Assembly (NCBI GenBank): GCA_002007465.1
Contig: LNAC01000777.1
Span: 574,033 to 638,032 of the forward strand
Source: Ailurus styani
Taxonomy: Eukaryota > Chordata > Mammalia > Carnivora > Ailuridae
Direction of reading: 5' to 3'
DNA: 64,000 nucleotides
Position numbers and translations under genes: made by a program. Of this stretch, positions 10,826 to 21,300 are shown piece after piece. The notes below the pieces were generated by a model. The model made no database searches and was not told the origin of the DNA. It saw only the letters and a list, made by a program, of their open reading frames with translations. How positions within the stretch are numbered: the stretch's first letter is position 1; each line of letters opens with the position of its first letter.

Positions 10826-11075
10826 TCCATTGTAGTACTTATTAAGTGCTTTGCATAGGTCAGGGATTGTTCTTACATTGATTAATTCAATTTAATTCTG
10901 TAAATGATCTTATAGGTATTATTATTCCTCCCATTTTAGAGATTAGGAAATAGAAACAAAGAAAAATTCAGTAACTTGACAAAGTTCAGACATGTGGCTA
11001 AATGACAGAGTCATGATTTGGACCCAGGCAATCTGAGTCCTTGCTTTTTCCACTACCGTCTGTCTCTTGTGTAGC
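10826..11075 (-). repeat. MIR
   Basis: Antisense MIR nearly end to end: 'tattaagtgctttgca', 'attattcctcccattttagagattaggaaatag', 'cagtaacttgacaaagttcagacatgtggctaaatgacagagtcatgatttggacccaggcaatctgagtcc'. Confidence 0.85.
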
Positions 11076-11872
11076 TAGGCATCCTATCTGACTGTTTTCA
11101 AGCACCAGCAGGACTCTGGAGGAGAGGTAGGAAAGTGTTTGAAATCATAGATAATGTTTTCCTTCCTTTTGTCTGTTTTAATTTCCATGTTTTCCTCTAA
11201 GCCTCATCAACAAAAGCTTGATTGTCATTTGAGATAGGTTAGTCTTAGTTATCTTTCTTTCAAGGTATAAAAACACTGAAGCTTCTGTTCTCCATCTAGG
11301 TGCTCACAGAACAGGCAGAGCTTCAGAAGCGAATCTGCTAAGGAGAAGGGGAGATTAAACAGAAAGGCCTTTACCCTACTGGATATCCCATGGTCATTGT
11401 CAGAGACCTTGGCATTGGAGCTCTTATTTAGCTCTCCAGATATGAAAACACAAGGAAACTATTAAAAAAATGCCTGGCCTGCCTGGGAGCCCCATGTGAA
11501 CAACTGGTATCCAGTTCTTAACCGATCTCCCCATCCTTAGTGCTGTACCCCCTTAGAAGGGTATGTATGACAGACGGTACATCTGCAGCTTTGGTGGTTT
11601 CTCCCTCGACCTTCTGTAGGAAAACTTTGGGTTGTATGTTTGCTTTGCTCTTTTGAATTTAAAGAACTTTAAGTGGAAGAAGTAAGCAAGATATCTAAAG
11701 AATCCTCATTTATTTAAGTTGGCTTAATTATCTCCATTAAACTTAATTGCTGTAATTGTTGCTTCGCTGTCATAATTATTGTTCCTGTTGTCTTTTCAAG
11801 GACCACCAAAGACATTGTGAGTTTTGTGCAGTTGTTTACATGGTGTTTGATTCTATTTGTATTTCACATTGT
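11076..11872. other. Unassigned stretch with homeodomain-like AT-rich segment
   Basis: No repeat recognised. From 11640 to 11870 the sequence is rich in TTAATT/TAAT cores (see findings) and ends where an L1 has inserted. Confidence 0.5.
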
Positions 11873-11888
11873 TTACTTCCTGTTTCTT

Positions 11889-12061
11889 TTTTTTTTTTAA
11901 TTTTTTATTCTTTGCCCCAGGGGTACAGGTCTGTGAACCATCAGGCTTACATCTTTCACAGCATTCACCAAAGCACAAACCCTCCCCAATGTCCATAACC
12001 CATCCACCCTATCCCTACCCTCCCACCCCCCAAGAGACTCCTAATCTCACAAAACAGAGGG
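11889..12061 (-). mobile_element. Short L1 3' end with 5' inversion (twin priming)
   Basis: Minus-strand L1 3'UTR text (poly(T), GGGGTACAGGTCTGTGAACC, CACAAACCCTCCCCAATGTC) runs to about 12031 and then flips to plus-strand L1 text (AGAGACTCCTAATCTCACAA) up to about 12063. The flipped bases are the reverse complement of what follows in the uninverted copy at 9380-9410. The whole is flanked by TTACTTCCTGTTTCTT at 11873-11888 and 12062-12077. Confidence 0.93.
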
Positions 12062-12235
12062 TTACTTCCTGTTTCTTAGGGATTGCGTTGTTTGCTCAGG
12101 ATCGCACCCTGTCTCCAAGTCTTTGAGGATGAGACAAAGAAATGTGACAGTTGTCAGCCTATAATAACATGAGGTAGCTAACCATATAGATACAGAAAAT
12201 CATGAATATGCACACATATTCCCTGGAAGTCTACT

Positions 12236-12450
12236 AAAAATAGCTAACATTTCTTGGGATTTAAAGGTGTTTTACATATAGTCTCATTTAATCTTAACTC
12301 AATGAAGTAGAAATTATTATCATTGTTTTGCAGATAATAACTGCAAAGGAAACAGAGACACAAAAAAACCAATATTAAGGTCACAGAGTTAAGAAGTCGC
12401 AGTGTTGGGTTATAATTCCAGGTATATTTTGAGCCCAGAGACATCCTGTT
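12236..12450 (-). repeat. MIR
   Basis: Antisense MIR: 'catatagtctcatttaatcttaactcaatgaagtagaaattattatcattgttttgcagataataactgcaaaggaaacagagac', then 'aaggtcacagagttaagaagtcgcagtgttgggttataattccagg'. Confidence 0.8.
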
Positions 12451-12951
12451 AATTTATTCAGCAGAGTAATCAGGATGCTAGGCTTCTGTTCTTTGATTTT
12501 AGGTGTCAGGAGAGGAAATAGTCTATGTCTTGAACAGCTCTAATATCTCTTACATGGTTTCTATAGTTTCACCATTGAAAGTCCTCTTCAAAAAATTGTC
12601 TTTATTATATGGCTTTTAATTTTTGTTATTTTCCTGTTATCATGCTTTTCATTTTAGATTTTTATTTATTACATAAAAATATTAATGCAAGTAAACTTCA
12701 AAAAACAGTTATAGTTGGTAGCCCCAACAAACCAAACTAATATTACTTAACATGCTCATTTTTTGACAAGGACACTGTTGAAACCTGGGAGTGAAACACC
12801 TGGACATGTTGCCTAGGGTCATTTATACAGTTATTTCATTGCCAGTTAGTAGATTTCTGAGTCTGAAGAGGATGACACCTAAGAAGAGGTGAGTTTTGAT
12901 CTGATGAGAGGGTCAGGTGTTCTAGGTAAGGTTAGATAAGATTCCTTGATA
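12451..12951. other. Unassigned non-coding stretch
   Basis: AT-rich. A T/A-rich run near 12655-12700 may be an eroded retroposon tail. No exon seen. Confidence 0.5.
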
Positions 12952-12964
12952 GTGCCATTGGGCA

Positions 12965-13448
12965 ATCGATGGATGAAAGGATAAAGAAGATGTGATATAT
13001 ATACACACACACATACACACAATAGAATATTACTCAGTTATCAAAAAAAATGAAATCCTGCCATTTGCAATGGCATGGATGAAACTAGAGGGTATTATGC
13101 TAAGTGAAATAAGTCAGTCGGAGATAGACAATTATCATATTATTTCACTCATATGTAGAACTTAAGAAACAAAACAGAAGAGCATAGAAGAAGGGAGGGA
13201 AAAATAAAATAAGATGAAGTCAGAAAGTGAGACAAACCATAAGAAACTCTAAACTGTAGGAAACAAGCAGGGTTGCTGGAGGGTAGATGGGTTGGGGGAC
13301 AGGGTAACAGGGTGATGAGCATTAAGGAGGGCTCATGATGTAATGAGCACTGGGTGTTATATGCAACTGATGAATCACTAAACTAAATCTGAAACTAATG
13401 ATACACTATATGTTAATTAATTGAATTTAAATAAAATAAAATAAAATG
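12965..13448 (+). mobile_element. 5'-truncated L1 3' end (ORF2 tail plus 3'UTR)
   Basis: Starts in the ORF2 3' region (GGATGAAAGGATAAAGAAGA), has a short (AC)n insert at 13002-13021, continues through 'aatattactcagttatcaaaaaaaatgaaatcctgcc' and the 3'UTR ('gagcactgggtgttatatgc'), and ends in (AATAA)n. Flanked by GTGCCATTGGGCA at 12952-12964 and 13449-13461. Confidence 0.93.
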
Positions 13449-13589
13449 GTGCCATTGGGCAGAATGAAGGTAATTGGCTCAACAATGGAGATTGAAGCAT
13501 TTGATCTTGTCCAAAGGATATTCATTGCATGTTTCTCCTTCAGAGTCTTCTCTTATTTTTTTTATTTTATTAGTTTGTACACCATTTCC

Positions 13590-14400
13590 TCTGTTGGCTA
13601 AGCGGAATAATTGGGAGTCAACCTTTGCTCTCCGTGATGGCACCCATTCCCCAGTCCAAACTCTCACTAAATTCTTTTTGCTCAATTGTTATGCTTCAAT
13701 TAAACTCTCTCTCCTTCCTTTCTACACTTCCTCCTTTCTTCCAAGCTATTCTCCACAGAGTGTCAGAGTCAGCTTTCTAGAATAGAAATTTGCTCATCAC
13801 TCATTGCTGAAAAATTTTCAGAGACTCTAAAGATCTACTAGATGAAGTCCAAAATCTTTATTAGAGCACATAGCTCAGAATCTGTTACACCACCCTAGTC
13901 CGCATCTTCTTTTATTTCTCCTTCCAGTATTCTGTGCTCTAGCCATGTCTGATTATTGGCATATTCTCAAATGGGTCATTTTCTTTTATTCCTCTTTAAC
14001 TTTTTTTAAATCTTGTTCTCACTAACTAGATTTTCTTTTCCATTTCTCATCCCATCTACTTACCTATATTGATACATATTTTAAGAACAATCAGTCCTCA
14101 CCTCTTAAAGAAAATCATTCTTTTTTTTTTTTAAGATTTTATTTATTTATTTGACACAGAGAGAGAGACCACAAGTAGGCAGAGAGGCAGGCAGAGAGAC
14201 AGGGAGAGGAGGAAGCAGGCTCCCTGCTGAGCAGAGAGCCCGATGCGGGCCTCGATCCCAGGACGCTGAGATCATGACCTGAGCCGAAAGCAGAGGCTTT
14301 AACCCACTGAGCCACCCAGGCGCCCAAAGAAAATCATTCTTGACTACTGACTTTGAAATGGTGAAAAAAGCTGCTTCTTTGAGCCTTATTTTCCTCTATG
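13590..14400 (+). repeat. L2 fragment, interrupted by a SINE
   Basis: Plus-strand L2 order: 'agagtcagctttctagaatagaaatttgctcatcactcattgctgaaaaattttcagagactctaaag', 'gatgaagtccaaaatctttattagagcac', 'ccaccctagtccgcatcttc', then 'cagtcctcacctcttaaagaaaatcattcttgac' across the SINE at 14123-14325. Diverged. Confidence 0.6.
14123..14325 (-). mobile_element. CAN-type SINE (mustelid-like) with 16-bp target duplication
   Basis: Minus orientation with poly(T), TTTGACACAGAGAGAGAGAC, the 'cacaagtaggcagagaggcaggcagag' block and terminal CCACCCAGGCGCC. Flanked by AAAGAAAATCATTCTT at 14107-14122 and 14326-14341. Young, and inserted in L2. Confidence 0.97.
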
Positions 14401-14415
14401 CATATTAATTTATTT

Positions 14416-14664
14416 CTTTTCCTCCTCTTCCTCCTCCTTCTCCCCCTCCTCCCACTATTCTCTCCACTCCTCCCCTCCCCCTCTTCCCTTCCCCTTCTTC
14501 TCTTTCTCCTTCCCCTCCTCCTCCTTCTTTTTTTCCTCCTCCTCCTCTTCCTCCCCCTCCTCCTCCTTCCCCTCCTTTTTCCTCTCCTCTTCCCCCTCCT
14601 TCTCTTCCTCCTCCTTCCTCTCCTCCTTCTCCTCCTCTTCCTCCTCCTCCTCCTTCTTCTTCTT
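14416..14664. repeat. Polypyrimidine (TCC/TTC)n tract
   Basis: About 250 bases of almost pure C+T on the plus strand, adjoining the tail of the minus-strand SINE that follows. It is probably an expanded, mutated tail of that SINE. The apparent 102-residue Leu-rich frame is a translation of this tract. Confidence 0.9.
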
Positions 14665-14669
14665 TTATT

Positions 14670-14878
14670 TTTTTATTTTTTTAAAAAATTTTATTTATTT
14701 ATTTGACAGAGAGAGAGAGAGAGATCACAAGTAGGTTGAGAGGCAGGCAGAGAGAGAGAGAGGAGGAGGCAGGCTCCCTGCTGAGCATGGAGTCTGATGT
14801 GGGCCTCGATCCCAGGACCCCGAGATCACGACCTGAGCTGAAGGCAGAGGCTTTAACCCACTGAGCCACCCAGCCGCC
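14670..14878 (-). mobile_element. CAN-type SINE, cut by the assembly gap
   Basis: Minus orientation: T/A-rich tail, TTTGACAGAGAGAGAGAGAG, 'atcacaagtaggttgagaggcaggcag', TCACGACCTGAGCTG, ending CCACCCAGCCGCC at the first N. The 5' end and any target duplication are hidden by the gap. Confidence 0.93.
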
Positions 14879-15198
14879 NNNNNNNNNNNNNNNNNNNNNN
14901 NNNNNNNNNNNNNNNNNNNNNNNNNNNNNNNNNNNNNNNNNNNNNNNNNNNNNNNNNNNNNNNNNNNNNNNNNNNNNNNNNNNNNNNNNNNNNNNNNNNN
15001 NNNNNNNNNNNNNNNNNNNNNNNNNNNNNNNNNNNNNNNNNNNNNNNNNNNNNNNNNNNNNNNNNNNNNNNNNNNNNNNNNNNNNNNNNNNNNNNNNNNN
15101 NNNNNNNNNNNNNNNNNNNNNNNNNNNNNNNNNNNNNNNNNNNNNNNNNNNNNNNNNNNNNNNNNNNNNNNNNNNNNNNNNNNNNNNNNNNNNNNNNN
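14879..15198. other. Assembly gap (320 Ns)
   Basis: A run of N between a SINE and another polypyrimidine tract. The length may be an estimate. The flanks suggest the gap is due to simple repeat. Confidence 0.99.
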
Positions 15199-15317
15199 CC
15201 TTCTTCTTCTCCTTCTCCTTCTTCTTCTTTTCTTCTCGTTCTCCTTCTTCTTTCCTCCTCCTCCTCCTTCTTCTTCTTCCTCCCCCCCCTCTTCTTCTTC
15301 CTCTTCTTTTCTTTCAG
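15199..15317. repeat. Polypyrimidine (CTT/CTC)n tract after the gap
   Basis: Almost pure C+T on the plus strand, same type as 14416-14664. Either another SINE tail or the far side of one long tract. Confidence 0.9.
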
Positions 15318-15349
15318 CTCTCCTCATTGAGCAATTACTCTCTTGTCAT

Positions 15350-15396
15350 TGATTATTTTTTTATTTTTTAAAGATTTTATTTATTTAATTGACAGA
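15350..15396 (-). mobile_element. SINE tail remnant
   Basis: TTTATTTTTTAAAGATTTTA then TTTATTTAATTGACAG: only the tail and the first bases of a minus-strand CAN SINE. The remaining body is absent. The preceding polypyrimidine tract could be its microsatellite extension. Confidence 0.6.
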
Positions 15397-15993
15397 ATTA
15401 TAATGCATGTTGGTGATCTCCAGGTGATCTCCAACATATGCAATGTTGGTGATTAAACCAATAAAGCAATGTTGTTTAAATTGTTTCTTCTTCTGCATAC
15501 ACCATCTCTAGCTGATATGATCCTGTTTAAAATTTCAATTGTAATCAATACTTCAGATTTTCAACTGTTTTTTGGATAAACCTCATAGAATATCATATAC
15601 AACATTGCACAATACAACATTACACAAACCCTAAATCTCCTTAAGTTTGCCCCACTTCCTATGTTCTTCATATTAGGTAATGGTGACTACTTTAGCACTT
15701 AAGAGAAGCCAAATAAGTTGTCTTAAATAAAACATTGCATATAAAAGACAGTTGGATAAAGGCAACATAGGGCTTATATGGAAGTATAGTGGTCTTCAGA
15801 AAATCAATGTACTTCTATTTTTCTGTTCCATCACTCTTAAAAATGTGGATTCCATTACAGTACTGTCTCATGATCCAAGATGGCTGTTGGAGCTCTGAAC
15901 ATCACATCCAGGTTCCAAATAAGATGTAGGAGAAAGGAGTAGAGGGGGCCAAAAATGTGCACACTAATCACCCTTTTAAGAAACTCTCCTGGG
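15397..15993. other. Unassigned stretch, possibly with an old repeat near its end
   Basis: The part 15865-15950 ('catgatccaagatggctgttggagctctgaacatcacatccaggttcc') resembles a widespread mammalian interspersed repeat whose family I cannot name. The rest is unassigned. Confidence 0.4.
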
Positions 15994-16717
15994 GGAGCCC
16001 TTGTACATTGTTGGTGGGAATGCAAACTGGTGCAGTCACTCTGGAAAACAGTATAGAGGTTCCTCAAAAGTTAAAAAATAGAGCTACCTTATGACCCAGC
16101 AATTGCACTATTAGGTATTTATCCAAAGGATACAAACATAGTGATTCAAAGGGGCACAGGCACCCCAATGTTTATAGCAGCAATGCCCACAATAGCCAAA
16201 CCATAGAGTGAGCCCAGATGTCCACTGACAGATGAGTGGATAAAGATATGAGATATATATGTGTGTGTGTGTGCATATATATATATATATATATATACAT
16301 ACATACATACATATATATATGAATATTATTCAACCATGAAAAAGAGTGAAATCTTTCCATTTACAGCAAGGTGGATGGAACTAGAGGGTATTATGCTCAG
16401 CAAAACAAGTCAGTCAGGAAAAAAATACCATATGATTTCACTCATATGTGGAATTTAAGAAACAAAACAGATGAACATGGGGAAAAGAAAGAAAAATAAA
16501 GTAAGATAAAAGCACAGAGAAAGGCAAACCCTAAGACACTTTTAACTATAGGGAACAAACTGGAGATGAGATAGGTGGGGGGTGGGTAACTGAGTGATGG
16601 ACATTAAGGAGGGCCCTTGATGTAATGCGTACTGGGTGTCATATGCAACTGATGAATCACTAAACTACCCTGAAACTAATAATACACTATATGTTAACTA
16701 ACTTGAATTTAAATAAA
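15994..16717 (+). mobile_element. 5'-truncated L1 (ORF2 3' part plus 3'UTR)
   Basis: Begins at GAGCCCTTGTACATTGTTGG (ORF2 C-terminal region), passes 'cagcaattgcactattaggtatttatcc', carries a compound (TG)n(CATA/TA)n repeat at 16259-16320 where L1 normally has a short TATA run, and ends in the 3'UTR before an AAGGAAGAAG tail. ORF2 frame is broken. The target duplication is not visible, probably because of the expanded tail. Confidence 0.93.
16259..16320. repeat. Compound (TG)n-(TA)n-(CATA)n microsatellite inside L1
   Basis: Grown from the 'atatatacaatggaatatt' part of the L1. Similar expansions are seen in the L1 at 33700-34010. Confidence 0.95.
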
Positions 16718-16845
16718 GGAAGAAGAAGAAGAAGATAAGAAGAAGAAGAAGGAGAAGAAGAAGAAGAAGGAGAAGAAGGAGAAGGAGAAGGAGAAGGAGA
16801 AGGAGAAGGAGAAGTGGAGGAGAAGGAGGAGGAGGAGGAAGGCAA
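16718..16845. repeat. Polypurine (GAA/GGA)n tract at an L1 tail
   Basis: About 125 bases of G+A directly after the L1 3' end, GAA-rich first and GGAGAA- then GGA-rich later. The L1 poly(A) tail is the likely seed. Confidence 0.95.
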
Positions 16846-17169
16846 AGAAGAAAATTTCCTAGAAGTACCACCTCATAACTTCCACATGTATTTGATTAAC
16901 AATAGTCAAGGTAACACTGAGTGGCAAGAGAGGCTGAGAAATATTGATACCCTGAATGAAATTGGGGCTCTGTGACTAAGGAAGATAGGGAGAGTAGATA
17001 GTGGGCTGGCAGTACCCGCAGCCCAGTAATTTCCTTTGGAGGAGATCTAAGACTCATCATTAGTTCCTCTCTCTCTCCTTTCACATACAAGCAACCACTC
17101 ATACTCACACTAATATAACATCTATTCTTTACTTATGGTATCTTGGATCAGGCTTATCTTTCCCAAATT
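16846..17169. other. Unassigned non-coding stretch
   Basis: No repeat or exon recognised. Confidence 0.5.
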
Positions 17170-17350
17170 ATTCAATAGTCATATTTTTTCTCCTTCCATT
17201 TCTTTTTTCACATTGCTGCTAGAGATACTTTGCTAAGGAAAAAATGATTACACTGCTTTAAAAACTTCTTTTATCTCCAGCTTATCATAGAAAATCCAGA
17301 TTCCCTAGATAAACTTTACATCACAAGCTCTTCTCTATCTCATATGGAAA
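17170..17350 (+). repeat. Probable L2 fragment
   Basis: Text such as 'cacattgctgctagagatactttgctaaggaaaaaatgattacactgctttaaaaacttcttttatctccagc' follows the L2 order seen at 13720-13870, though diverged. Confidence 0.45.
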
Positions 17351-17613
17351 TTCTCAGGGTTCTTTCCAAGCACATGCACCATTAATAACACTAAGCCCAA
17401 GGTCAAGGGAGCCAGGAAGGTGGAGTTCTATGCCAGGACTATGAGGTTCCAAATTCCAAGCTCTTGGCATATCCTAATTCCCCAAAAGGGAAAAGAGAAC
17501 TGGCAGAGGTGGCCAGCATGATTGTGTTGATCTAGAAATAACTCACACCAGGAACTCTCTAGAGAGGGACTTACACCATAGGTTGGGTGGAAATAAGACC
17601 CTCAACTGAGTGA

Positions 17614-17622
17614 TTTTTTTTA

Positions 17623-17676
<54 letters not shown>

Positions 17677-17829
17677 GGAGAGAGAAAGGATTTAGGGGTA
17701 AGGGAGAAGGAGAGACAGAATCTTAAGCAGACTCCACACCCAGCATGAAGTCTGCCCCAGGGGTCCATCTCATTACCTTGAGATCATGACCTGAGCCATG
17801 ACACTTAACCAACTGAGCTACACAGGCAC
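17614..17829 (-). mobile_element. CAN-type SINE with long (GA)n, 15-bp target duplication
   Basis: Minus orientation with a short T run, an expanded (GA)n at 17628-17672, then the AGCAGACTCCACACCCAGCA block, TCATGACCTGAGCC and terminal ACACAGGCACC. Flanked by CCCTCAACTGAGTGA at 17599-17613 and 17830-17844. Body more diverged than the mustelid-like SINEs. Confidence 0.95.
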
Positions 17830-17939
17830 CCCTCAACTGAGTGACTGATGGACCTTCTTGATTTCCAATTTGAGGTAAAAATATTAGCTTGGAAAATAAT
17901 ATAAGAATGAAAATGATCTCATGGGCTATTAAAATACAT

Positions 17940-18800
17940 GTTACTTTTTTAAAATAAGAAAATAAGTGATACCCATAAATAGAAATTTTGGAAAATAGAG
18001 AAAGACAGAAGGAAAATATAAAAAATATATAACATTTTTACCACCTAAATATAAACACTGTATTTCTGTTTCAGATATATATGTGAACATGTATATATGT
18101 ACATTTGTAAGTATTTATATGTACATTATAAGTCTGTGTATTTTAAAAATGTTTTTACAAAATTGAGATGAAATATAGAATAGGGTTATAACTTTTTTCC
18201 TTTAAGTGTTTTGAACATTTTTTCATGCTTGAAAATATTTTCTACAATTTGATTTTAAATTACTATATAGAATTCTATTGCATTGATGGAATAAAGATTG
18301 TGCAGGTTTTTTTAAGATTTATTTACTTATTTGAGAGAGAGTGAGCAGAGGGAGTGGCAGAGGGAGAGGGAGAGAACCTCAAGCAGACTCCATGCTAATC
18401 ATGGAGACTGACATGGGACTTGATGCAGGAATCAATCCCACCACCCTGAGATGATGATCTGAGCTGAAACCAAGTCTCAGATGCTCAACCACCTGAACCA
18501 TGCTGGTGCCCCAACATTCTTTTATTAAACTTTAAGTTGTTTTTGGTATTTGCTATTATGATGAATAATCTTTATATACATCTTCCTATTGCACATAACT
18601 GATTGTTTCATTAGATAAAATTCCAGAAGTAGATTATTAGATCAAATTACATGAATATCATTTTATATCATTTAATGTCTTGATACCTTTTGATAAGTTG
18701 CCCTCCAGGAAGAGTATACTAATTTATACTTTCACCAACAGGGAGGAGAATTCTCCCCATACTACATATATTATCATTTAAACATATTATTGTTTTAATA
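17940..18800 (-). repeat. Ancient L1 (L1ME-like) 3' region, split by a SINE
   Basis: Antisense text of an ancient L1 3'UTR: 'atgtgaacatgtatatatg', 'tatagaattctattgcattgatgg', 'tttgctattatgatgaataatctttatatacatcttcc', 'aaaattccagaagtagattattagatcaaa', 'aagttgccctccaggaagagtatactaatttatactttcaccaacag'. Interrupted by the SINE at 18307-18512. Confidence 0.7.
18307..18512 (-). mobile_element. CAN-type SINE (older)
   Basis: Minus orientation: TTTTTTTAAGATTTATTTAC, the GAGTGAGCAGAGGGAGTGGC segment, AAGCAGACTCCATGC and a diverged head ending GGTGCCCC. It sits in an ancient L1. No intact target duplication read. Confidence 0.9.
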
Positions 18801-18989
18801 TGTCTGCTTCAATAGCTGATAAGTTTTCTATTAATTTGTTTCCATTTGTATTCTTCTGGTTTGAATGAACCAGCTTTTAAAGTCTTTATTCATAATTCTA
18901 TTTCATTTATAATAACAATTTGTTATTTATCAATATAAATATTTAATATCATTTATTATGATATTATCTTAAAAATAATAGTGATATAG

Positions 18990-19180
18990 TGACAGAAAAC
19001 ATTTAGTATGATTTTACTACCTATCTTTCATTGTGCTAATGCTGTCATGTATTATCTTTTTAATCTTCACAATCCTCTGATGTATTCAATTGTTATCCCT
19101 ATTAAAATGATACAAGTTTATGAAGATTAAACGACCCATCCAAACTCACACAGCTAGTAATGCAAACTGATTAAAAGCTG
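18990..19180 (-). repeat. MIR fragment, diverged
   Basis: Antisense MIR traces: 'tgctaatgctgtcatgtattatctttttaatcttcacaatcctctgatg', 'gttatccctattaaaatgatacaagtttatgaag', 'catccaaactcacacagctagtaatgc'. Confidence 0.65.
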
Positions 19181-20254
19181 TGTTTAATATTTTAATGATT
19201 TGCCCCTCAATTGTTTTAAGTTCTCTGCTTCTAGTTTATTGTTCATCTTTTAATTTAATTAATGCTCTTTTTATATAAATAATCTCAAATTTTAATATAG
19301 TCCTGCACATTGACCTTTCTTTTATTATATATTTATATATATCATATATCGTTATGTATAAAATATCATTTATTTCATTATACATACATATGTGCATATA
19401 TATGTATATATATTTGTGCATATGCTTAGTAGCAGTGTGTCTACTAAGGATCAGATAAGTATTTAGCTATATTATTTTCTAGTTTTTAATTGATAATTTT
19501 CAGTATGTAACTGTAATCAATTTGAAATTTTTTGTGTTTGATGTTAGGAACAGAGTCCTTTACATTTCCCATTTATTATATGTGAAACTATCATATATAT
19601 TTGGATCTGATCTTATACTATATTCTATTCAATTGATTTGTCATTGAGCATGTCATAATCATGTTGTCTTTATTATTGAACCTTTACACCATGTATTGGT
19701 AGCTGATGTTGGCATGCCTTCTTTCTTCTTTGGTCAGATATTCTTGGCTCTTCTTCCAGATGGGTTTTTAATCAAGGCTCTTTCTGAGTGGATTTCTCCC
19801 AAGGCTCTGGCTAGACCAGTTGCATTTTCTCTACTTATAAACAAATTGCCTGGTATTTTGTTGGCCAATCAGAGTCGTTTGAAAAAAAAATTTTTTTTTT
19901 TGAGAAAGCTTGTATGACTTTTCATTCCCTGCAGGTAGGATTGAGGAATTGTCCAGTAGAGGTTCTTACCTGACCTTTCTTGCATGGGGACCATGCTTCT
20001 TTGGACAATGAGAAGCAAGACTGGGGGCTTCACAGACTTCTGCAGCATATGGAGACTGGTTGTGTCTTATTTTCTTGCCAGTTGCTCTGAACACTCAGCC
20101 TCAGTTCTTCATCAATAATGGTTCTGGTCAATTAAACTGAGAGTTCGCCAAGACAAGCACTTGTTAGAGGAGTTAGCAATCTCTAAACCAGCATCATGTG
20201 GTATCCAGGTGACCTTAGAAATCCCCAGAGATGGCTGGAGAAACATTAAATTAG
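19181..20254. other. Unassigned AT-rich stretch
   Basis: A (TA)-rich segment at 19325-19420 and T/A runs at 19880-19900 (AAAAAAAAATTTTTTTTTTT). No element body or exon recognised. Confidence 0.5.
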
Positions 20255-20415
20255 AGGCGAAAGGACCCTGGAGGTGACCTGTTCTAACCCTGTCGTTTTA
20301 CAGATGAAGAAAGTGAAACCTCCTCCAGCAGGCCTTCTCCTCCAGGTGTTTATTGAGAGAGCCGACACTGGAACCCAGGAGTCCTGATTTCTAATCTAGT
20401 GTCATCTCCTTGGGA
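20255..20415 (-). repeat. MIR-type fragment
   Basis: 'aggtgacctgttctaaccctgtcgttttacagatgaagaaagtgaaacc' then 'agccgacactggaacccaggagtcctgatttctaatctagtgtc', the antisense MIR order with its middle shortened. Confidence 0.7.
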
Positions 20416-20907
20416 CTTACTGCTTTCCTGATGTACAACTGTCACTATCAGTGGCAAGGATTAAATACATTTCATCAACATATGGAAAAGATTTCTCCCA
20501 TGGCTCTTCAGGCTCTTCAGCTGTTTTTCTTTGCTTAAGCACACACTTTAATCTTATCTTGATTGAATCGTGGCCAACTCATTTTCAACTAAGCCCCTGG
20601 TTTGACTAGATGGGAAACTACCTCATTGGTACTGGATGAAAAGAAATGTGTGGATGCCATACTGATGATGCCGTTACATGGTTTAAAAAAAAAACAAGGT
20701 GGAGCCTTCCTACTAGGACAACAAATTATTGGCTCTGGGAAACAATGTTAAGATGCCAAAGAAGTTTAGGACTTCTACATATTCACTGATAAAACCTTAA
20801 AATCTTGGTTATTTTCTTCCTTAAAACTAGCTGCTCACACTCTCCATTGTAAACAATGTACCATTTATTTATTCTTAAAATATAATGATTGGAGGGACAA
20901 CTGAGTT

Positions 20908-21103
20908 TCTTTTTTTTTAATTTTATTTATTTGAGAGAGAGAGAAAGAGAGAGAGAGAGAGTACAAGAAAAGGGAGGGTCAGAGGGAGAAGCAGACTCCC
21001 CAGCGAACAGGGAGCCCAATGTGAGCCTCGATCCTGGGACTCCAGCATCATGACCTGAGTCAAAGGTTAACTTAGTTTAACCAACTGAGCCAACCAGGCA
21101 CCT
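20908..21103 (-). mobile_element. CAN-type SINE (older), 12-bp target duplication
   Basis: Minus orientation: TTTTTTTTAATTTTATTTAT, (GA)-rich stretch, AGCAGACTCCCCAGCGAACA, CATGACCTGAGTC and terminal AACCAGGCACC. Flanked by GACAACTGAGTT at 20896-20907 and GACAACTGGGTT at 21104-21115. Confidence 0.93.
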
Positions 21104-21164
21104 GACAACTGGGTTCCATTTACAGAAATAATGTTTGAGAAAGTAACATATAAAACTAATTTTT

Positions 21165-21300
21165 TCAACATAAGTTTTCTGGATGCTCTAGACCCTGTTT
21201 TAGGTGCTTGGTGAATAATTTGGTGAACAAAAGAAAGATCCCTATATTCATGGAATATGAATTTCACTAAGGAGAATTAAACAATAGACAATAGACAAAT
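21165..21300 (-). repeat. L2 3' end fragment
   Basis: 'ggatgctctagaccctgttttaggtgcttggtgaataatttggtgaacaaaagaaagatccctatattcatggaat' matches antisense L2 3' sequence; the following 'aaacaatagacaatagacaaat' fits its continuation. Confidence 0.65.

Noticed and set aside
14398..14706. Leucine-rich 102-residue protein
   Set aside because: Direct translation of a (TCC/TTC)n tract.
14725..15327. 200-residue open frame on the minus strand
   Set aside because: Spans the 320-N gap and consists of SINE plus simple repeat.
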